From positions 32,501-96,500 of the forward strand of contig JAQGDQ010000378.1 of assembly GCA_030141605.1 (NCBI GenBank): 64,000 nt of DNA. Direction: 5' to 3'. Under the pieces are notes generated by a model. That model was not told where the DNA came from. It worked only from the letters and a program-made list of their open reading frames with translations, and searched no databases. Every line of letters begins with the position of its first letter. The stretch's first letter is position 1. Positions 38,220 to 48,663 of this stretch are shown piece after piece. The stretch is from Tubiluchus corallicola (Eukaryota; Priapulida; Priapulimorpha; Priapulimorphida; Tubiluchidae). Position numbers and translations under genes: made by a program.

Positions 38220-41200
38220 CCTCTCTTTCTCTTTCTCTCTCTCTTTCTCTTTCTCTCTATTTGTATTTTTTAGTCTCTCTCTCTCTCCTCTCTCACTTTC
38301 TGTCTGTCTCTCTCTTCCTCCCTTCCTTCCTCCCTCCCTCCCTCCTCTCTCTCTCTCTCTCTTTCTCTTTTAATCTTTTGCTTTCTCTCGTCTGTGTTGT
38401 GCACAACATATGTTGTGCATCTTTGCCAAACACTCACAGAGTTTAATTGTTCAGTACTGTGTTCAATAATTTCTGAGTTGTTGTCAGGTACTTTTTTCTT
38501 TTTATTCACATATGCTTAAGAAGATTGTGGTTTAATTTCTTCAAGGTTGCTTGGTGGTATACCACTCTTAGTGTCGCATTTGACCGGCAGTGAGAAGTTA
38601 GCGAGAGCAGCTTGTGGCGCCCTCAGGAATCTCTCGTATGGACGACAAAATGACGAAAATAAGGTAAACTTTCTAACTTACATTAGCATTTATTTGATTA
38701 CTGATTCAAATGTCATTTTATTATTCCATATGTCCTTGTGGTATTGAAATAATGTACTTAGCAAACCATGCTCTTGAGCGTCTCTCTATTGGTGGTAATG
38801 TAAAATAATTTTATTAAATAATGCAGAAGGCAATGGCAAATCAAGGGGGTATTAGCGCGATCACCAAGTTGCTACGGGATACAGTGAACTCGGAGACTCA
38901 GGAATATTGTACAGGAGTACTGTGGAATCTGTCTTCATGTGAGGTACAATGTCCTTGGCTTATTTACTGAAATCTGGTACTTCATTCATTTGGCTACCTG
39001 AAATAGTTCCACTCCAATTAATTGTTGCTGTAGTCAGGCAAATACTATGAAGTGCTTGATTATACATGAACTACATTTGGTTACACAATATTGTTTGCTC
39101 TGTCTTACTATTTGTACTTCGCTTGCTTTTTTAGCCAGAATTTTAAATAAGTGAGCAATTTATTGTCGTTATATTGTCCTATAGGCCTATAATGAAGTTT
39201 GTATAGTTTCACTTTAAAAATATGAGAATATTTGATGCATAAGCAGAAACTTCAGTCGATTAACTACATTGTCCTTTAGTGAATATCTAAAATTATTTTG
39301 CTAAAGTAATGAGTTATTAATAGTGCAAACTACAGCAAGATAGATGTTTAATGTGCTTATGGTTTTAGCACAAATGGAATGGTATCTTTGGCCATAGGAG
39401 AGCATTTTAAAAGACTTATTACCTGAGTGACATTCGTCATTAATGATAGCTTTGTCTTGTGTTGTTTAAACAGTCTGTACAATCTCTGACTCTGGATATA
39501 TCATATCTGTATGTGAGTTGGGGATGAGAAACTGTAGCAACTTCCATCTTCCGTAGCGTTGCATGTCACTGCGATTCAATTCTGTCACTTGATAGACTTT
39601 TGTGCTTTTTAGGAGTTAAAAAAGCCAATCATAGACAAAGCTTTGCCGGCTCTAGCAGACATATTACCACAGTCGGATTCAAAAGTTCGAGTAGCTCTGC
39701 AGGACTGCGTTGTTCGTAACACGACTGGAATTCTTAGGTAGAATGAGTTCATTATAATCCTTTTTCGGTTTAATCCTCTCATTGGCTTACGTTATAGTCA
39801 GGGGCGTAACCATGATTTAAAGTTAGGGGGCGCTGTGGCGCATACCAAAAATGCACCGTGACACATGACGCAATTATATGCTTGTGTATTCCACAATAGA
39901 CAATTGCAATTTGGTTCAATTTATTGAATTTCTATCGTACAAAAAGTACAGTTTCTAATTAAAATAGGCATATATATATATATATATATATATACGTATT
40001 AAAATACAATATTAAAACTAGCATGGACTACAAACATATTTGCAAGAGTAATATGTTACAGAATTAATTTGTAGGTAAATAATGTAGGTAAATACATTAT
40101 TATTAAAAATGGAGTTTTTTTAGGCAAATGTAAAATTGATTTCATTGCCATGAAACTCCTGTGCACATTTGCTTCATCTAAACTTTTAACCACGATAATT
40201 GATTCGTATTGGTTATTTTGCACACTGTTCAGAAAGTTACGAATGACTACATATTTAACTGATTTCTTAGATGAGTTACTAATTATCAAATCGTATCTTA
40301 AGTTCCACACATTCTTCCATGATATTAATAATATAATGGATTAAAATATTTCTTGACTGCAACAATCTTCTGACGAAATTAGTCAGTCAACCTTGACAAA
40401 TGAGTTGCGTTAATGTATGCTAATTTCAAAAACAGTCTGGTTGAACAAAGTAAAGATTCCAGAAAATTCGTCCAATGTGATTTAAAAATTAAAAAATCGA
40501 CTTTTATTGACTATGAAGGAGCTGTTGCTCCCCTATCAGCCTTGCCACCGGTTACCGTGACCACAAATAAACCGTTCGTTTAGGTAAGTGTTGTCTTTCA
40601 CAGTTTAATTAGTTGAAATGTGCCCATTAAATTCAAATGGCTAATGTAGTTTTAACGTTAAAAACAGCCCTTCATCGCTTCGCTGACCTCTTGTTAAAAT
40701 TTATGGTGCTCGCTTTTATGGTGGTAAGGCATTTTTTGTGCAATTAAAAAGAGTCTAACCAGTCCACTCCAAGACGACAGCGTAGATGCATAAGTGAATC
40801 ATGATCAACTACAATTTATAAAGAATCAACTTAACAGTGCTATAATTCATGATACTAAATGCAAAGATCAATTTAACATTATTGAAATAATGAATTTCTA
40901 ATGCTATGGCAATGCACGTTGTGTCGTCGTTATGCTGTCTGAACTGAACAAAATTAAACAAATTGCCAATTAAATTTGACAGGCGTATCAAGGGAAACGA
41001 CACTAAGCTGCAGTTTTTTTGCTAAATGCGCACACAAGTCAGAAAATCTTTCAGTTTGATATTACTGAATACACTGTGCATTGCGCAGGGCGAGTTACAG
41101 TAACAGTTTCTTCCTATTTGCTTAAAGGCATCTTGCTTATTAGAAACTGTATTGCATACTACTCATCTTACCACTGACGATTAGAGATAATGAACTATGT

Positions 41201-44200
41201 TCAAGTGCGTTGTATAATGGAGACAGAATAGTTGTTGATGCTTTTATTTGTTTAATTATAGATAATTTTATTTTAAGAAACTGCAGATCTCAAAATTTGT
41301 GACATCAAATTGTCGTATTCCTCAAATAAAAAAATGGGAAGGAGTTTACAATTCCCCACACTATTTAAATACCCAAACTCTAATCCTAACCCAACCTAAC
41401 CCTAGACCTAATCCTAACCCCAACCCTAAACCTAATCCTAACCCAACCCTAACCCTAATCCGCTTCACGAACAAATTTCTAGTGTGTAGGGAATTGTAAA
41501 CTTTAGCCCAAAATTGTTAAACTATTAAATAGTTTCTATTAAATATTAACTTGTCATATAGTAAGGTAAAGGAATACGTTATTTTCAGTTATGAAATAGT
41601 CTCTGTAAGTCTGTGGAAGTGATGCAAAATAATGTTAGTTAGATCTGTAATGAAGTTTCTTACTGCTTTTATTTCTGATTTTGCTAACTAAATAAGAATG
41701 CGCTTTTTTGTTACTTGACGTAAATTTGTTAAACTTTTGTAAAGATCTGCATGCAAATGGAGGCACCCTCTGTATATTATTGTATTATAATTTTGTTCAA
41801 TAAAAGATTTTTCATCAATGATCATTCCAAAATGAACAGTGCATTTGGGATTTTCGGATTTCAGGAATGTTAGCTCAGAAGGGGCATACGCTCGCAAGGC
41901 CATGAGGGAATTTGACGGTTTAATAGCGTCTCTGATCAGAATTGTTAAAACTGCAGTAGAACGGCATGACATGGACAATAAGGTAGTGGAGAACTGTGTT
42001 TGTACGTTGAGAAATCTCTCCTACCGATGTCAAGAGATCGAAGATCCTCACTACGATCGTCACATCATTTCTGCTGCTCATGCATCCAATCCCCAACCAG
42101 GTGGCGCTCACATTTTTTTTATTTATAATGTTTATAAAATGCCTGAGAAGTTGTGCTTTTTGAGGAAGCGGTGATAATGAGAGGATTTATCATCAGAAAT
42201 CTATTGTTGTTGTGACTTCTTGTGTGTTGTGTTGAACACAAATGGTTTAAAACAGTATTGTTCCATTAGGTCAATTTTTTCTATCAAAAAATGTGCTCAT
42301 ACTTTTTATTATTTGCTCCCAAGAGTTAATGCTTTCTTGCTGTCCAGCAGAAATGCTAATTTGCTGTTTTTTGACAATAGTGACAGTGCTTGCTATTAGC
42401 TGTTTAGCAGTTTCCGTGAATTTTGTATGTCTTTTCTGTTGACTTTGTGTTTAGAGCTTTGTCTAAGTATTTAAAAAAATTACACAGTTAGTCTGATCAG
42501 GCAATGGCGATTTTTTTTAGATTTTAAGTAAAAACAGCACAATATATTGAGTATTTGTATAAAAAAATGATGCTCTTTCAATGTACTTTTTTGCTTTAAC
42601 CGTGTGGCTAATAAGGGAGTAACATGGTGATAAACGTTTCAGGCGAAGGATCCGGCTGTTTCGGAAGCAAGCAGAAAAAAGACGACCAACCTTTGGGGGA
42701 AGATGATAAGAAGAGCGCTTCCGCAAATTCATCCAGGTAACGCCTTTTATTTCCACTTACTAAGCTGTTTTCGAGGTTTCGTCAAATTTACTAATTTTCC
42801 ACTATCTAAACAGACTGAACAGTGTATTAAAATATAGATTTAATAAAAAATGTTTAAAGGTATGCTGCCTTTTGTTAAATCAACATTAATTTTAGAAGAT
42901 GGTGACATATATGCAAGCAGTACTAGTAATATAACTTATGCATAACATGATGACATCTAGTGATAAGAAGGCTGAAGAATTAAAACTGTTATCCTTTAAT
43001 GTTTCATAATACAGTCAAACCTTTTTATAGCACTTTGGGACTGCAAAAACTGTTGGCGTTAAGTGAGTTTGGCATTATAACAAGGTGCATTAATATATAC
43101 ATGTCTATGCAAATGTGAGCGTTAAGCGAGGTTGGCGAGGGGGCGTTATAACAAGGTTTGACTGTATGTGAAAACAGAGGACTTCAGCATTGGGAAGGTA
43201 TACTTTCGCTGGACATTGTTGCTAATGGTGCTTTCTAAGTGGTTGTTGTTGTTTTTGTTTATTTTCAGTCACAACCAGAAGGGCGCACCACATAGCTCTG
43301 CCTTCTACGAGGCCGGTATGAAGCTGTTGTGGCATACGAACGTTGTGAAACTTTACATACCGTTACTCAAAGACTGCTCCAATCCGGAAACGCTGGAGGC
43401 CGCTGCTGGTGCTATACAGAACCTTGCTGCATGTTACTGGCAGGTTTGTGTGCTAATTCTTCCATAGTCATGAGGATACATTCTAAAGTTTTCAGGAAAA
43501 TACATCGAAAACACGTGTTTTAATAAAACGTGATGTTGTAGGATAAATGTCACTTTTCAGCAAGGTGATCTGAAAAACAGGTTTAAGCGTGTAAGGTTTT
43601 TGAAACTTTTATGTAAAACTAATGTCAGACAAAGTGAAATACTATACAGTTTTATTATCGTGCTGTATGTGTCGTGCGTAGCCAAGTTCTAGTGAGAAAG
43701 TTTTGGTTCGAGGCTTATTGGGCTAATAGGAGTCCTCGAATTTTTAAACTCAGCGTTAGACTTTACCGCTTTTTTTACATCCTAGACTTTTTTACATCCT
43801 ACATCACAGAATTCTCTGCCCTCAATCAGTATACATCAATAGCAGTTAAGCATTCCCATGTGAATGCACTCTTATCATGCTTTGTAAAGTTTCTGTATGT
43901 GTAGATGAAACTGCCAATCATAGAATCTTGATTTGTTGCCCTAATCTCACGCCCATGTTGACTTTTTTCAGCCATCCGTAGAAGTAAGAAGTGCTGTTCG
44001 GATGGAGAAAGGGCTTCCTCTCCTGGTGGAATTGTTGCGGTTGGAGGATGACTCGGTTGTCTGTGCCGCCGTGACAGCTCTTCGGAACCTCTGCATGGAT
44101 CAGCGTAATAAAGAATTGATCGGTTTGTATATACGACATTTTTTCTGCTTGTGATGCCTTGATAACTGACTCAGGTGCATGGTGAATTAGTGACAGCAAA

Positions 44201-47200
44201 TGAGATAGATAACTTTAGTGCGGTGTTTCGTTAAGTACTTTGCAATTACAGAACTATTGATATTTTTTTATCCCTTAGATAACTAATCATTGTTTTTCAT
44301 ACATCTGTATAGATTTTCGCTTGTTTTACGATATACTAGTACAAATCTTTTTTCCATTTTGGTTTGTACTATGATACATGTTCTTCCAATTGAAATTTTT
44401 TTGTCAGTCTAGTTTAATGTGCTTTGAATATACTCATTAGTAATAATTACTAATTACTCATTAATATAGATACTCATTAGTATAGATAGTAAATTACTCA
44501 TTAGTATAGATACTAATTACTCATTAATGTATTCAAAATATTATGTGAATTACCCTTGACTAAATGCAATAACAACAGTCAAATTGTAATTAAGAATATT
44601 AATTAAAAACATTCAATTTTTTACCTATCAGGAAAATACGCAATGAAGGACTTAGTTGCAAATTTGCCGGACAAATACAACTCCAGACAGACTTCAGCGG
44701 ACACCGTCGCTGCCGTATTAGCCACTCTAAACGAGGTTGTGAGGAAAAATGCTGAATTTGCACAGTAAGTACAGAGGATGCAAAATTTTTCTAGTTTATT
44801 TATCCGACATTAGCGATTAACAAAAGCTTTCAAACAACAGCAAAATTACATTGTCAGAAGTCATCGTAACTGACTTAATTACTACATACAGCCTAGGAAA
44901 AACTTAAATTTTGTTACTTTTAGGTGTGTGTAGGGTATCGTGTGGCTTAGCAGATCGATAATTTTAGGAGAAACAGTGGCGTTGTTCTCTAAATGTCGTA
45001 TTATATTTGAAAACAAATAGTATTCTGTTTGTTTCATGATCTTTGTATGGTTTAATGCTGAGCTGAATGTTTAACGATTGTGTTATGAGCAACGTTCCTA
45101 GACCAGTGCATAGAAAACAATTATTCTGCGTACTGCATATCAAACTTAGACTTATTGTTAAAAAAAAATCATCCCATTATGTTGGAAAAGGAAAGTCGGG
45201 CTCATGGATGCAAAAAACTTGCACAAATGATCAAAATGTGAAAAGGGTAGGGTGCCAGAAGTGTTTTTGCTCCCTGGCGTCACAAACACTTGCTATTGTA
45301 AGTAAATGATTGAGGTTCGTAGTTTCAATGTAACCGCAAAATGAGGTCTTGGGACATTGTAATGAACTATTTTATTTCATACCCATGGTCATATTTTATT
45401 ATTGCAAATACTTTTTTTAGTCTAATAAAGTACTTTCTAGAGTGACCATTCTATTGGCAGCGAACGTGAGTAGAATTGTTTTGGTGCATTTTTGTGCTGT
45501 ATATTTGTGACGATGTTTCTTCGCCAGAATGCATCCATTCCTGCATTATTCGTGCAGATATAGATGTTTTATTAGTTCATGTTTTTGTTACATTTATTTT
45601 CTTCACAATTAACTTCTCAAAATACTTAGAAAATTAGTTTTTCTTGTCATGAGCTCAGTAACTGCATTGGCATCTTTTGCAGTACCCTGGTTGATACGGG
45701 AGGTGTCCAGAGTTTGATGGACATCGCTGGTGCGGACAGTAACTACCCAGCAAAAGTTCAGAGGTTCGCTTCTCAGGTGAGGTAGTTTTATAATTGTATT
45801 TCTTTTTACCTATAATGATTAAAGCTAGCTGTAAAAATTTTATTGTTGTATCATATGGAAAGTTGAACATATTTTTGGCACTATGATCAAGCATGCTTCA
45901 CAAGCTCATTGTTTTCTCAGTCATATCAACCGCAAGCATATTGTTATTAGCTTTGTCATTTTGTGCAATTATTTGTTAAAACAGTGAAAGGCAAGATTTG
46001 TCATGAATTTTTTTATATGGTAGTGCATATTTCAACAAGCTTTTAGTAGAAGTGTGCATTAATCATGTAAAGTATAATGCAGATAAAGTTGAACGATGAC
46101 ACTATGGTGGCTATGACAGCATTGTCTTTTATTTAAAAAAAAATCTGACAAACTTGATTGGATAAATCAATCTTATATTGTTTGTTTGAGGATGAATTAC
46201 TAAATAATATTTATATTTAAGTGACATATCTGTTCATAGATGGCAGCACAACCTTACAAAATGACGATAACTGTTTTAGGTTTTATTCAACATGTGGCAG
46301 CACAAGGATCTGCATGAGGTGTACAAAAGTCGTGGTTGGAAGGAGCAGAACTTCGTCACGCAGACCCTGGCTCTTCAGCATGCCAAATCACCCCCTGACA
46401 GCGCTAACAATACCCTAACACGGCCAATCAGCACCCAAGGCAAGGCAGTGTCCCCTGGCGGTTCACTGCAGCGATCACCATATTCACATGTACAGGTTTG
46501 TTTTGGCAATTATGTACTATTAATTTTTTGCAGTTTTCATTTCTCTTTTTTTATTCACGGACAAGAGCAACACGGACTTAATAGAACTCATACACTGGTT
46601 TTTTCGTTGTTATGTTAGGGATCGAGTCTCGACATTGAATAATTCAACATTTGTAGTACTTAGAATCAATAAACTCGCAGGGTAAACTCCATGGCTAAGG
46701 ACATAGACAATGGCAGGTGATCGTTGACTTCCTTCAAGAGTTAATTTGAGTCGTAGTTTTGAACAACCGGACAAATACAGTAATAGAGTCATGAAACTTA
46801 CTACATGGACATCAGGGGCTGGGTCGCAGTACGACAGTATGATCCACAAAGATGAGATTGTTTAAGGGTCCAAGTTATGAGTTAAAATGTGAAAAGTACA
46901 GCTAAGTTGCTCAATCACAAGAGTAAACCGCACTATATTAGCATAGTTATTAGCATTGAACACACTGGTCAGTCACTTTTTACATACTATACAGCTTTTG
47001 ACACGCACAAACCACAATCGACCAACCAGGCATGATCAAGTGATGGTTATTCACGAGCACTGGGCTGTCACATATGTGTTTAATAGACTACATTTCTTGA
47101 CATGAGTAAACCAAGTTGGATCAGGCATAGTCAATTGATAAATGGTCATGCTTGCAGATTTTAATTTATTTGGTCTGGTTTGTTGTTTTTTAGGTTAAAA

Positions 47201-48643
47201 GTACATAGAACTTCTCTCGTATACCATTAAAACAGTTTTGCCCTTTAGCATATCTTTAACTTTCGGCTATTTTCTTCTGACTCTAGCTAACAAATGAATC
47301 TAGAAGTTCTAGTATTAAAGTGAAGTACATTTGGGTAGTTTATTAATCGGCAAACTCCTGTTCATTTTTCAGGCTGGACGTTTGTCCGACAACCGAGAAA
47401 CACCAAGTGCCCACGTCACCTCTCCTCCCGCGTACAGCGAGCACGACAGGAACGAATCTCATCACACGGTCGTGCAGATGCGAGACCACAGACACAGTCG
47501 ATTACCGGCGGGTGGAGTTCAAGTCTTACCCACAAACACCCCCACCGTCGTAAGTAAACATGAATTATAGCATCTCTTGTATCTGTGTTGTACTATTTGT
47601 CTCTCCAATTGTAAATATTATATAGTAGTATAACTTTGTAAGTTGTGTATGTATGTTATTAACTGTTATTTATTGTTGTTGTAAATAAATGTTCAATATG
47701 AATTCTATGTTTGGAATAAATGATAAACCAAATCAAATCTCCTTTTTCAGTTTATATAAAGGGTATTCAGATAGTATTGCATACATACTTGCTCAGCATT
47801 TTGCCATGCGAGGAGGCGCATAAAGCCGTGACGCTCCTTCTTCAAACCCTTTTGTCAATTGCCACTACTTTGACCTCCATCCTGGTTAATTCCTCTCATT
47901 CTCCGCTGTCCTTCTCCGTGTTGTTCTCGGTCTACCTATTGCCCTTCTTCCTTCCGGGGACCATTCTATCATGTCTCACTGTTATTCTCGCCTTCCCTCT
48001 GTACGACATGTCCGATCCAATTCCGTCTCCTCCTCCTTAATTCATCATTTGTTGCATTCATTTGCACCCTATTTGCCACCTCCAGATTTGTCACCTGCTC
48101 CTGCCATCTAATCCTATGTATCCTTCACTGTATGTAAGCTGGAATCCAAGTTTCCTCTCCTGTGTCTTCGTCATCTTCCACGTCTCGTTTCTATGACACC
48201 ATCTCTCCAGCAATTTGAGTAATCTTATTTTAGTCTTCGCCCCAGTGCCTTTTGCTCTGCAGATCTTGCCAAGTTTCCCTCTTGGGGCCAGGCACTTGCT
48301 TAGCCTGGTTTGTTTAGCCAGATCTCAGCCTGTTTATTATATCTTGTATTCCTCATGTCCATGCTACAGCATTACATAAGCGCCCTCTTATAAGTACAAA
48401 ATTCATAGTTTTTATTTTAAGAGTTTAATTTATTAATTAATTAATTTTTTGTTTTGGTTATACTGTATTAGTAAGCTTTTCTAAAGTTAGATTAGAATTC
48501 TAGCCACATTAAACTGCTTTTTCACTTCAAAATGCTAACTTTTTATGTTGTGATAATTTAATTCTCTCCCTCTCACCTTAATGCTGCTGGATAATCAGAC
48601 TTTACGGTCAAGTCATCACATACCTGCGGATTACAACGTGTGA
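31963..48643 (+). CDS. p120ctn: p120/delta-catenin family armadillo protein, whole gene
   Basis: Seventeen exons join into one 2331-nt frame (776 aa); every junction is GT-AG and phase-consistent. p120 catenins bind the juxtamembrane segment of classical cadherins, keep cadherin at the surface and regulate Rho GTPases. Residues 1-171 are a short N-tail with [16 protein letters not shown], as in ARVCF/delta-catenin, a YPPPPEEY motif near 103-110, and no coiled coil. Residues about 172-650 are the armadillo domain: [29 protein letters not shown]-type, [69 protein letters not shown] p120-type basic GCFGSKQKK loop lies near 417-424. The C-tail has PPAY (721-724) and ends DYNV. The size matches insect p120ctn (about 780 aa). 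A plakophilin is less likely because the loop and tail are p120-like. Confidence 0.95.
32601..32813 (+). CDS. p120ctn: Catenin coding exon 2
   Basis: Acceptor TTCACCTAG, donor CAC|GTACGT, 71 codons, phase 0 at both ends. Starts [20 protein letters not shown], the signature of the ARVCF/delta-catenin N-terminal region, followed by a Ser/His/Asp-rich low-complexity stretch. Intron 2 downstream (3.1 kb) contains the second T1 MITE, (TTG)n and (TG)n tracts. Confidence 0.9.
32852..33442 (-). mobile_element. TTAA-flanked MITE-like element T1, copy 2 (in catenin intron 2)
   Basis: Inverted copy of 26,403-27,006. Both ends carry TTAA (TTAAAGGAAGACGGGATG on the left and GTTTTGCTTTAA on the right), giving short terminal inverted repeats. 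TTAA target choice points to a piggyBac-type origin; no transposase is encoded. It begins 38 bp after exon 2 of the catenin gene. Confidence 0.78.
34806..35090. repeat. (TTG)n and (TG)n microsatellites in catenin intron 2
   Basis: A (TTG/TTA)n run lies at about 34,820-34,873 and a (TG)n/(TATG) run at about 35,030-35,085. Confidence 0.9.
35933..36049 (+). CDS. p120ctn: Catenin coding exon 3
   Basis: Acceptor AAATTCCAG, donor CAG|GTAAAT, 39 codons, phase 0 at both ends. Encodes an acidic patch then YPPPPEEY (residues about 103-110), which fits the EVH1-type ligand pattern [FYWL]PxPP flanked by acidic residues. It ends in a Tyr/Asn-rich stretch. Confidence 0.85.
36324..37020. mobile_element. 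hAT-like MITE in catenin intron 3
   Basis: The left end AGGATGTTAAAC and reverse-complemented right end AGAGGTGTTAAC form short imperfect terminal inverted repeats. Flanks GTTAATTGTA (36,314-36,323) and GTTGATTGTA (37,021-37,030) look like a target-site duplication with one mismatch. Sub-terminal (CGATA/TTATCG)-rich stretches at both ends are typical of non-autonomous hAT elements. No transposase is encoded. Confidence 0.7.
37193..37322 (+). CDS. p120ctn: Catenin coding exon 4
   Basis: Acceptor TTTGTTTCAG, donor TATG|GTTAGT; enters in phase 0 and leaves in phase 1. Encodes a Gly/Arg/Asn-rich linker ([18 protein letters not shown]) just before the armadillo domain. Confidence 0.85.
37778..37913 (+). 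CDS. p120ctn: Catenin coding exon 5 (start of armadillo domain)
   Basis: Acceptor TATTTAG, donor AAG|GTGCAT; 2+44x3+2 nt. Encodes [16 protein letters not shown] and [17 protein letters not shown], matching the WRDPELPEVI and [12 protein letters not shown] of vertebrate p120 armadillo repeat 1. Confidence 0.95.
38029..38385. repeat. (CT)n microsatellite complex in catenin intron 5
   Basis: An uninterrupted CT run of about 36 units passes into CT/CTTT/CCTT variants. It is polypyrimidine on the sense strand, 160 bp or more before the exon 6 acceptor. The long Ser/Leu frames are artefacts. Confidence 0.97.
38546..38663 (+). CDS. p120ctn: Catenin coding exon 6
   Basis: Acceptor TTTCTTCAAG, donor AAG|GTAAAC, 118 nt. 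Encodes [12 protein letters not shown] and [18 protein letters not shown], corresponding to p120 repeat 2 (GIPxLVxLL, GACGALKNISFG). Confidence 0.95.
38827..38943 (+). CDS. p120ctn: Catenin coding exon 7
   Basis: Acceptor AATAATGCAG, donor GAG|GTACAA, 39 codons, phase 0. Encodes [12 protein letters not shown] and [12 protein letters not shown], p120 repeat 3 (ITGTLWNLSS). The preceding intron is the shortest in the gene (163 bp). Confidence 0.95.
39613..39737 (+). CDS. p120ctn: Catenin coding exon 8
   Basis: Acceptor GTGCTTTTTAG, donor TTAG|GTAGAA, 125 nt. Encodes [18 protein letters not shown] and NTTGILR, the p120 segment ending just before NVSSE. It is shorter than the vertebrate equivalent, which has an extra charged stretch here. 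Confidence 0.93.
39799..40555. mobile_element. Candidate DNA transposon remnant in catenin intron 8
   Basis: The left part starts CAGGGGCGTAACCATGATTT followed by AGGGGGCGCTG. Near 40,510-40,555 GCTCCCCTATCAGCCTTGCC and CGGTTACCG look like a diverged inverted version. CAGGGGCGTA.CC termini are common on animal DNA transposons. A (TA)n run lies at 39,967-39,994. Boundaries are approximate. Confidence 0.35.
41344..41501. mobile_element. Inverted-repeat element containing telomere-like repeats
   Basis: Arms GTTTACAATTCCCCACAC (41,344-41,361) and its near-perfect reverse complement (41,482-41,501) enclose about 120 bp. The interior (about 41,378-41,460) is a degenerate (CCCTAA)n array with variants CCTAAT, CCTAGA and CCCCAA. 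It lies in catenin intron 8. The inverted ends suggest a mobile or foldback unit; the interior resembles an interstitial telomeric sequence. Confidence 0.85.
41865..42100 (+). CDS. p120ctn: Catenin coding exon 9
   Basis: Acceptor GATTTCAG, donor CCAG|GTGGCG, 236 nt, the longest exon. Encodes [20 protein letters not shown] and [20 protein letters not shown], nearly identical in pattern to vertebrate p120. It is the strongest single identification in the gene. Confidence 0.97.
42643..42736 (+). CDS. p120ctn: Catenin coding exon 10 (inter-repeat loop)
   Basis: Acceptor ACGTTTCAG, donor CCAG|GTAACG, 94 nt. Encodes [19 protein letters not shown] then [11 protein letters not shown], the Lys-rich loop inside the armadillo domain of p120 (SCFGxKKxK). 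In vertebrates this loop is basic and implicated in nuclear import and Rho binding; only the first half is basic here. Confidence 0.93.
43012..43164. mobile_element. Pogo/Tigger-like MITE in catenin intron 10
   Basis: A 153-bp element starts CAGTCAAACCTTTTTATA and ends TATAACAAGGTTTGACTG (inverted match with one mismatch in 18). TA flanks on both sides act as the target duplication. Two GCGTTAAGCGAG/GGCGTTAAGTGAG-like inner repeats are present. It sits 105 bp before exon 11. A partial relative lies at 31,432. Confidence 0.9.
43269..43443 (+). CDS. p120ctn: Catenin coding exon 11
   Basis: Acceptor TTTATTTTCAG, donor CAG|GTTTGT, 175 nt. Encodes [19 protein letters not shown] and [17 protein letters not shown], matching p120 GYELLFQPEVVRIYISLL and LEASAGAIQNLCAG. 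Confidence 0.95.
43972..44122 (+). CDS. p120ctn: Catenin coding exon 12
   Basis: Acceptor GACTTTTTTCAG, donor TCG|GTTTGT, 151 nt. Encodes [18 protein letters not shown] and [17 protein letters not shown], matching the p120 IRSALRQEKAL and GALRNLAVDARNKELIG. Confidence 0.97.
44632..44764 (+). CDS. p120ctn: Catenin coding exon 13
   Basis: Acceptor ACCTATCAG, donor CACA|GTAAGT, 133 nt. Encodes [17 protein letters not shown] and [19 protein letters not shown], corresponding to p120 KHAIPNLVKNLPGG and ILNTINEVIAENLEA. Confidence 0.95.
44835..45305 (+). repeat. Dispersed repeat R3, copy 1 (catenin intron 13)
   Basis: Same-orientation partner of 61,595-62,070. Shared blocks include CATACAGCCTAG.AAAA, GTGGCTTAG, TCGATAATTTT.GGAGAAAC, GCTGAATGTTTAA, GCATATCAAACTTAGA and GGTGCCAGAAG. 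The family is about 470 bp, of unknown class. Open frames here do not carry over to the other copy. Confidence 0.88.
45683..45776 (+). CDS. p120ctn: Catenin coding exon 14
   Basis: Acceptor CATCTTTTGCAG, donor CAG|GTGAGG, 94 nt. Encodes [17 protein letters not shown] and KVQRFASQ, the last armadillo repeat (p120 RETQGIEKLVLI, KEVRAAALVLQ). Confidence 0.92.
46280..46495 (+). CDS. p120ctn: Catenin coding exon 15
   Basis: Acceptor ACTGTTTTAG, donor CAG|GTTTGT, 72 codons, phase 0. Encodes [20 protein letters not shown], equivalent to p120 TIWGYKELRKPLEKEGW, which closes the armadillo domain, then a Ser/Thr/Pro-rich tail. Confidence 0.92.
47373..47549 (+). CDS. p120ctn: Catenin coding exon 16 (C-terminal tail)
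   Basis: Acceptor TTCATTTTTCAG, donor GTC|GTAAGT, 59 codons, phase 0. Encodes a low-complexity tail with PPAY (a PPxY WW-domain ligand pattern) and a His/Arg-rich patch. Read-through into the intron adds VSKHEL and a stop. Confidence 0.88.
47570..47725 (+). terminator. p120ctn: Intronic poly(A) signals after catenin exon 16
   Basis: AATAAA occurs at 47,684-47,689 and 47,715-47,720, with T/GT-rich sequence around them. Read-through of the exon 16 donor reaches a TAG at 47,568-47,570. An early-terminated transcript is therefore possible, but AATAAA is frequent by chance in AT-rich introns. Confidence 0.3.
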
Positions 48644-48663
48644 AATTCGCATACAGTTATCAT
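48599..48663 (+). CDS. p120ctn: Catenin coding exon 17 (PDZ-ligand-like tail; likely cassette)
   Basis: Acceptor ATAATCAG after a CT-rich tract, donor CAT|GTAAGT. In frame it encodes [14 protein letters not shown] and TGA at 48,641-48,643. Vertebrate ARVCF, delta-catenin and PKP4 end in a PDZ ligand (DSWV); DYNV fits a class II/III-type PDZ ligand. The strong donor after the stop means a further 3' UTR exon follows. Confidence 0.7.

Noticed and set aside
37958-38509. Ser/Leu-rich 162-codon frame and Glu/Arg-rich antisense frame
   Set aside because: Translation of a (CT)n tract within catenin intron 5.
47720-48040. 106-codon frame resembling a membrane protein
   Set aside because: It lies inside catenin intron 16, is T/C-rich, and has no recognisable motif or splice support.
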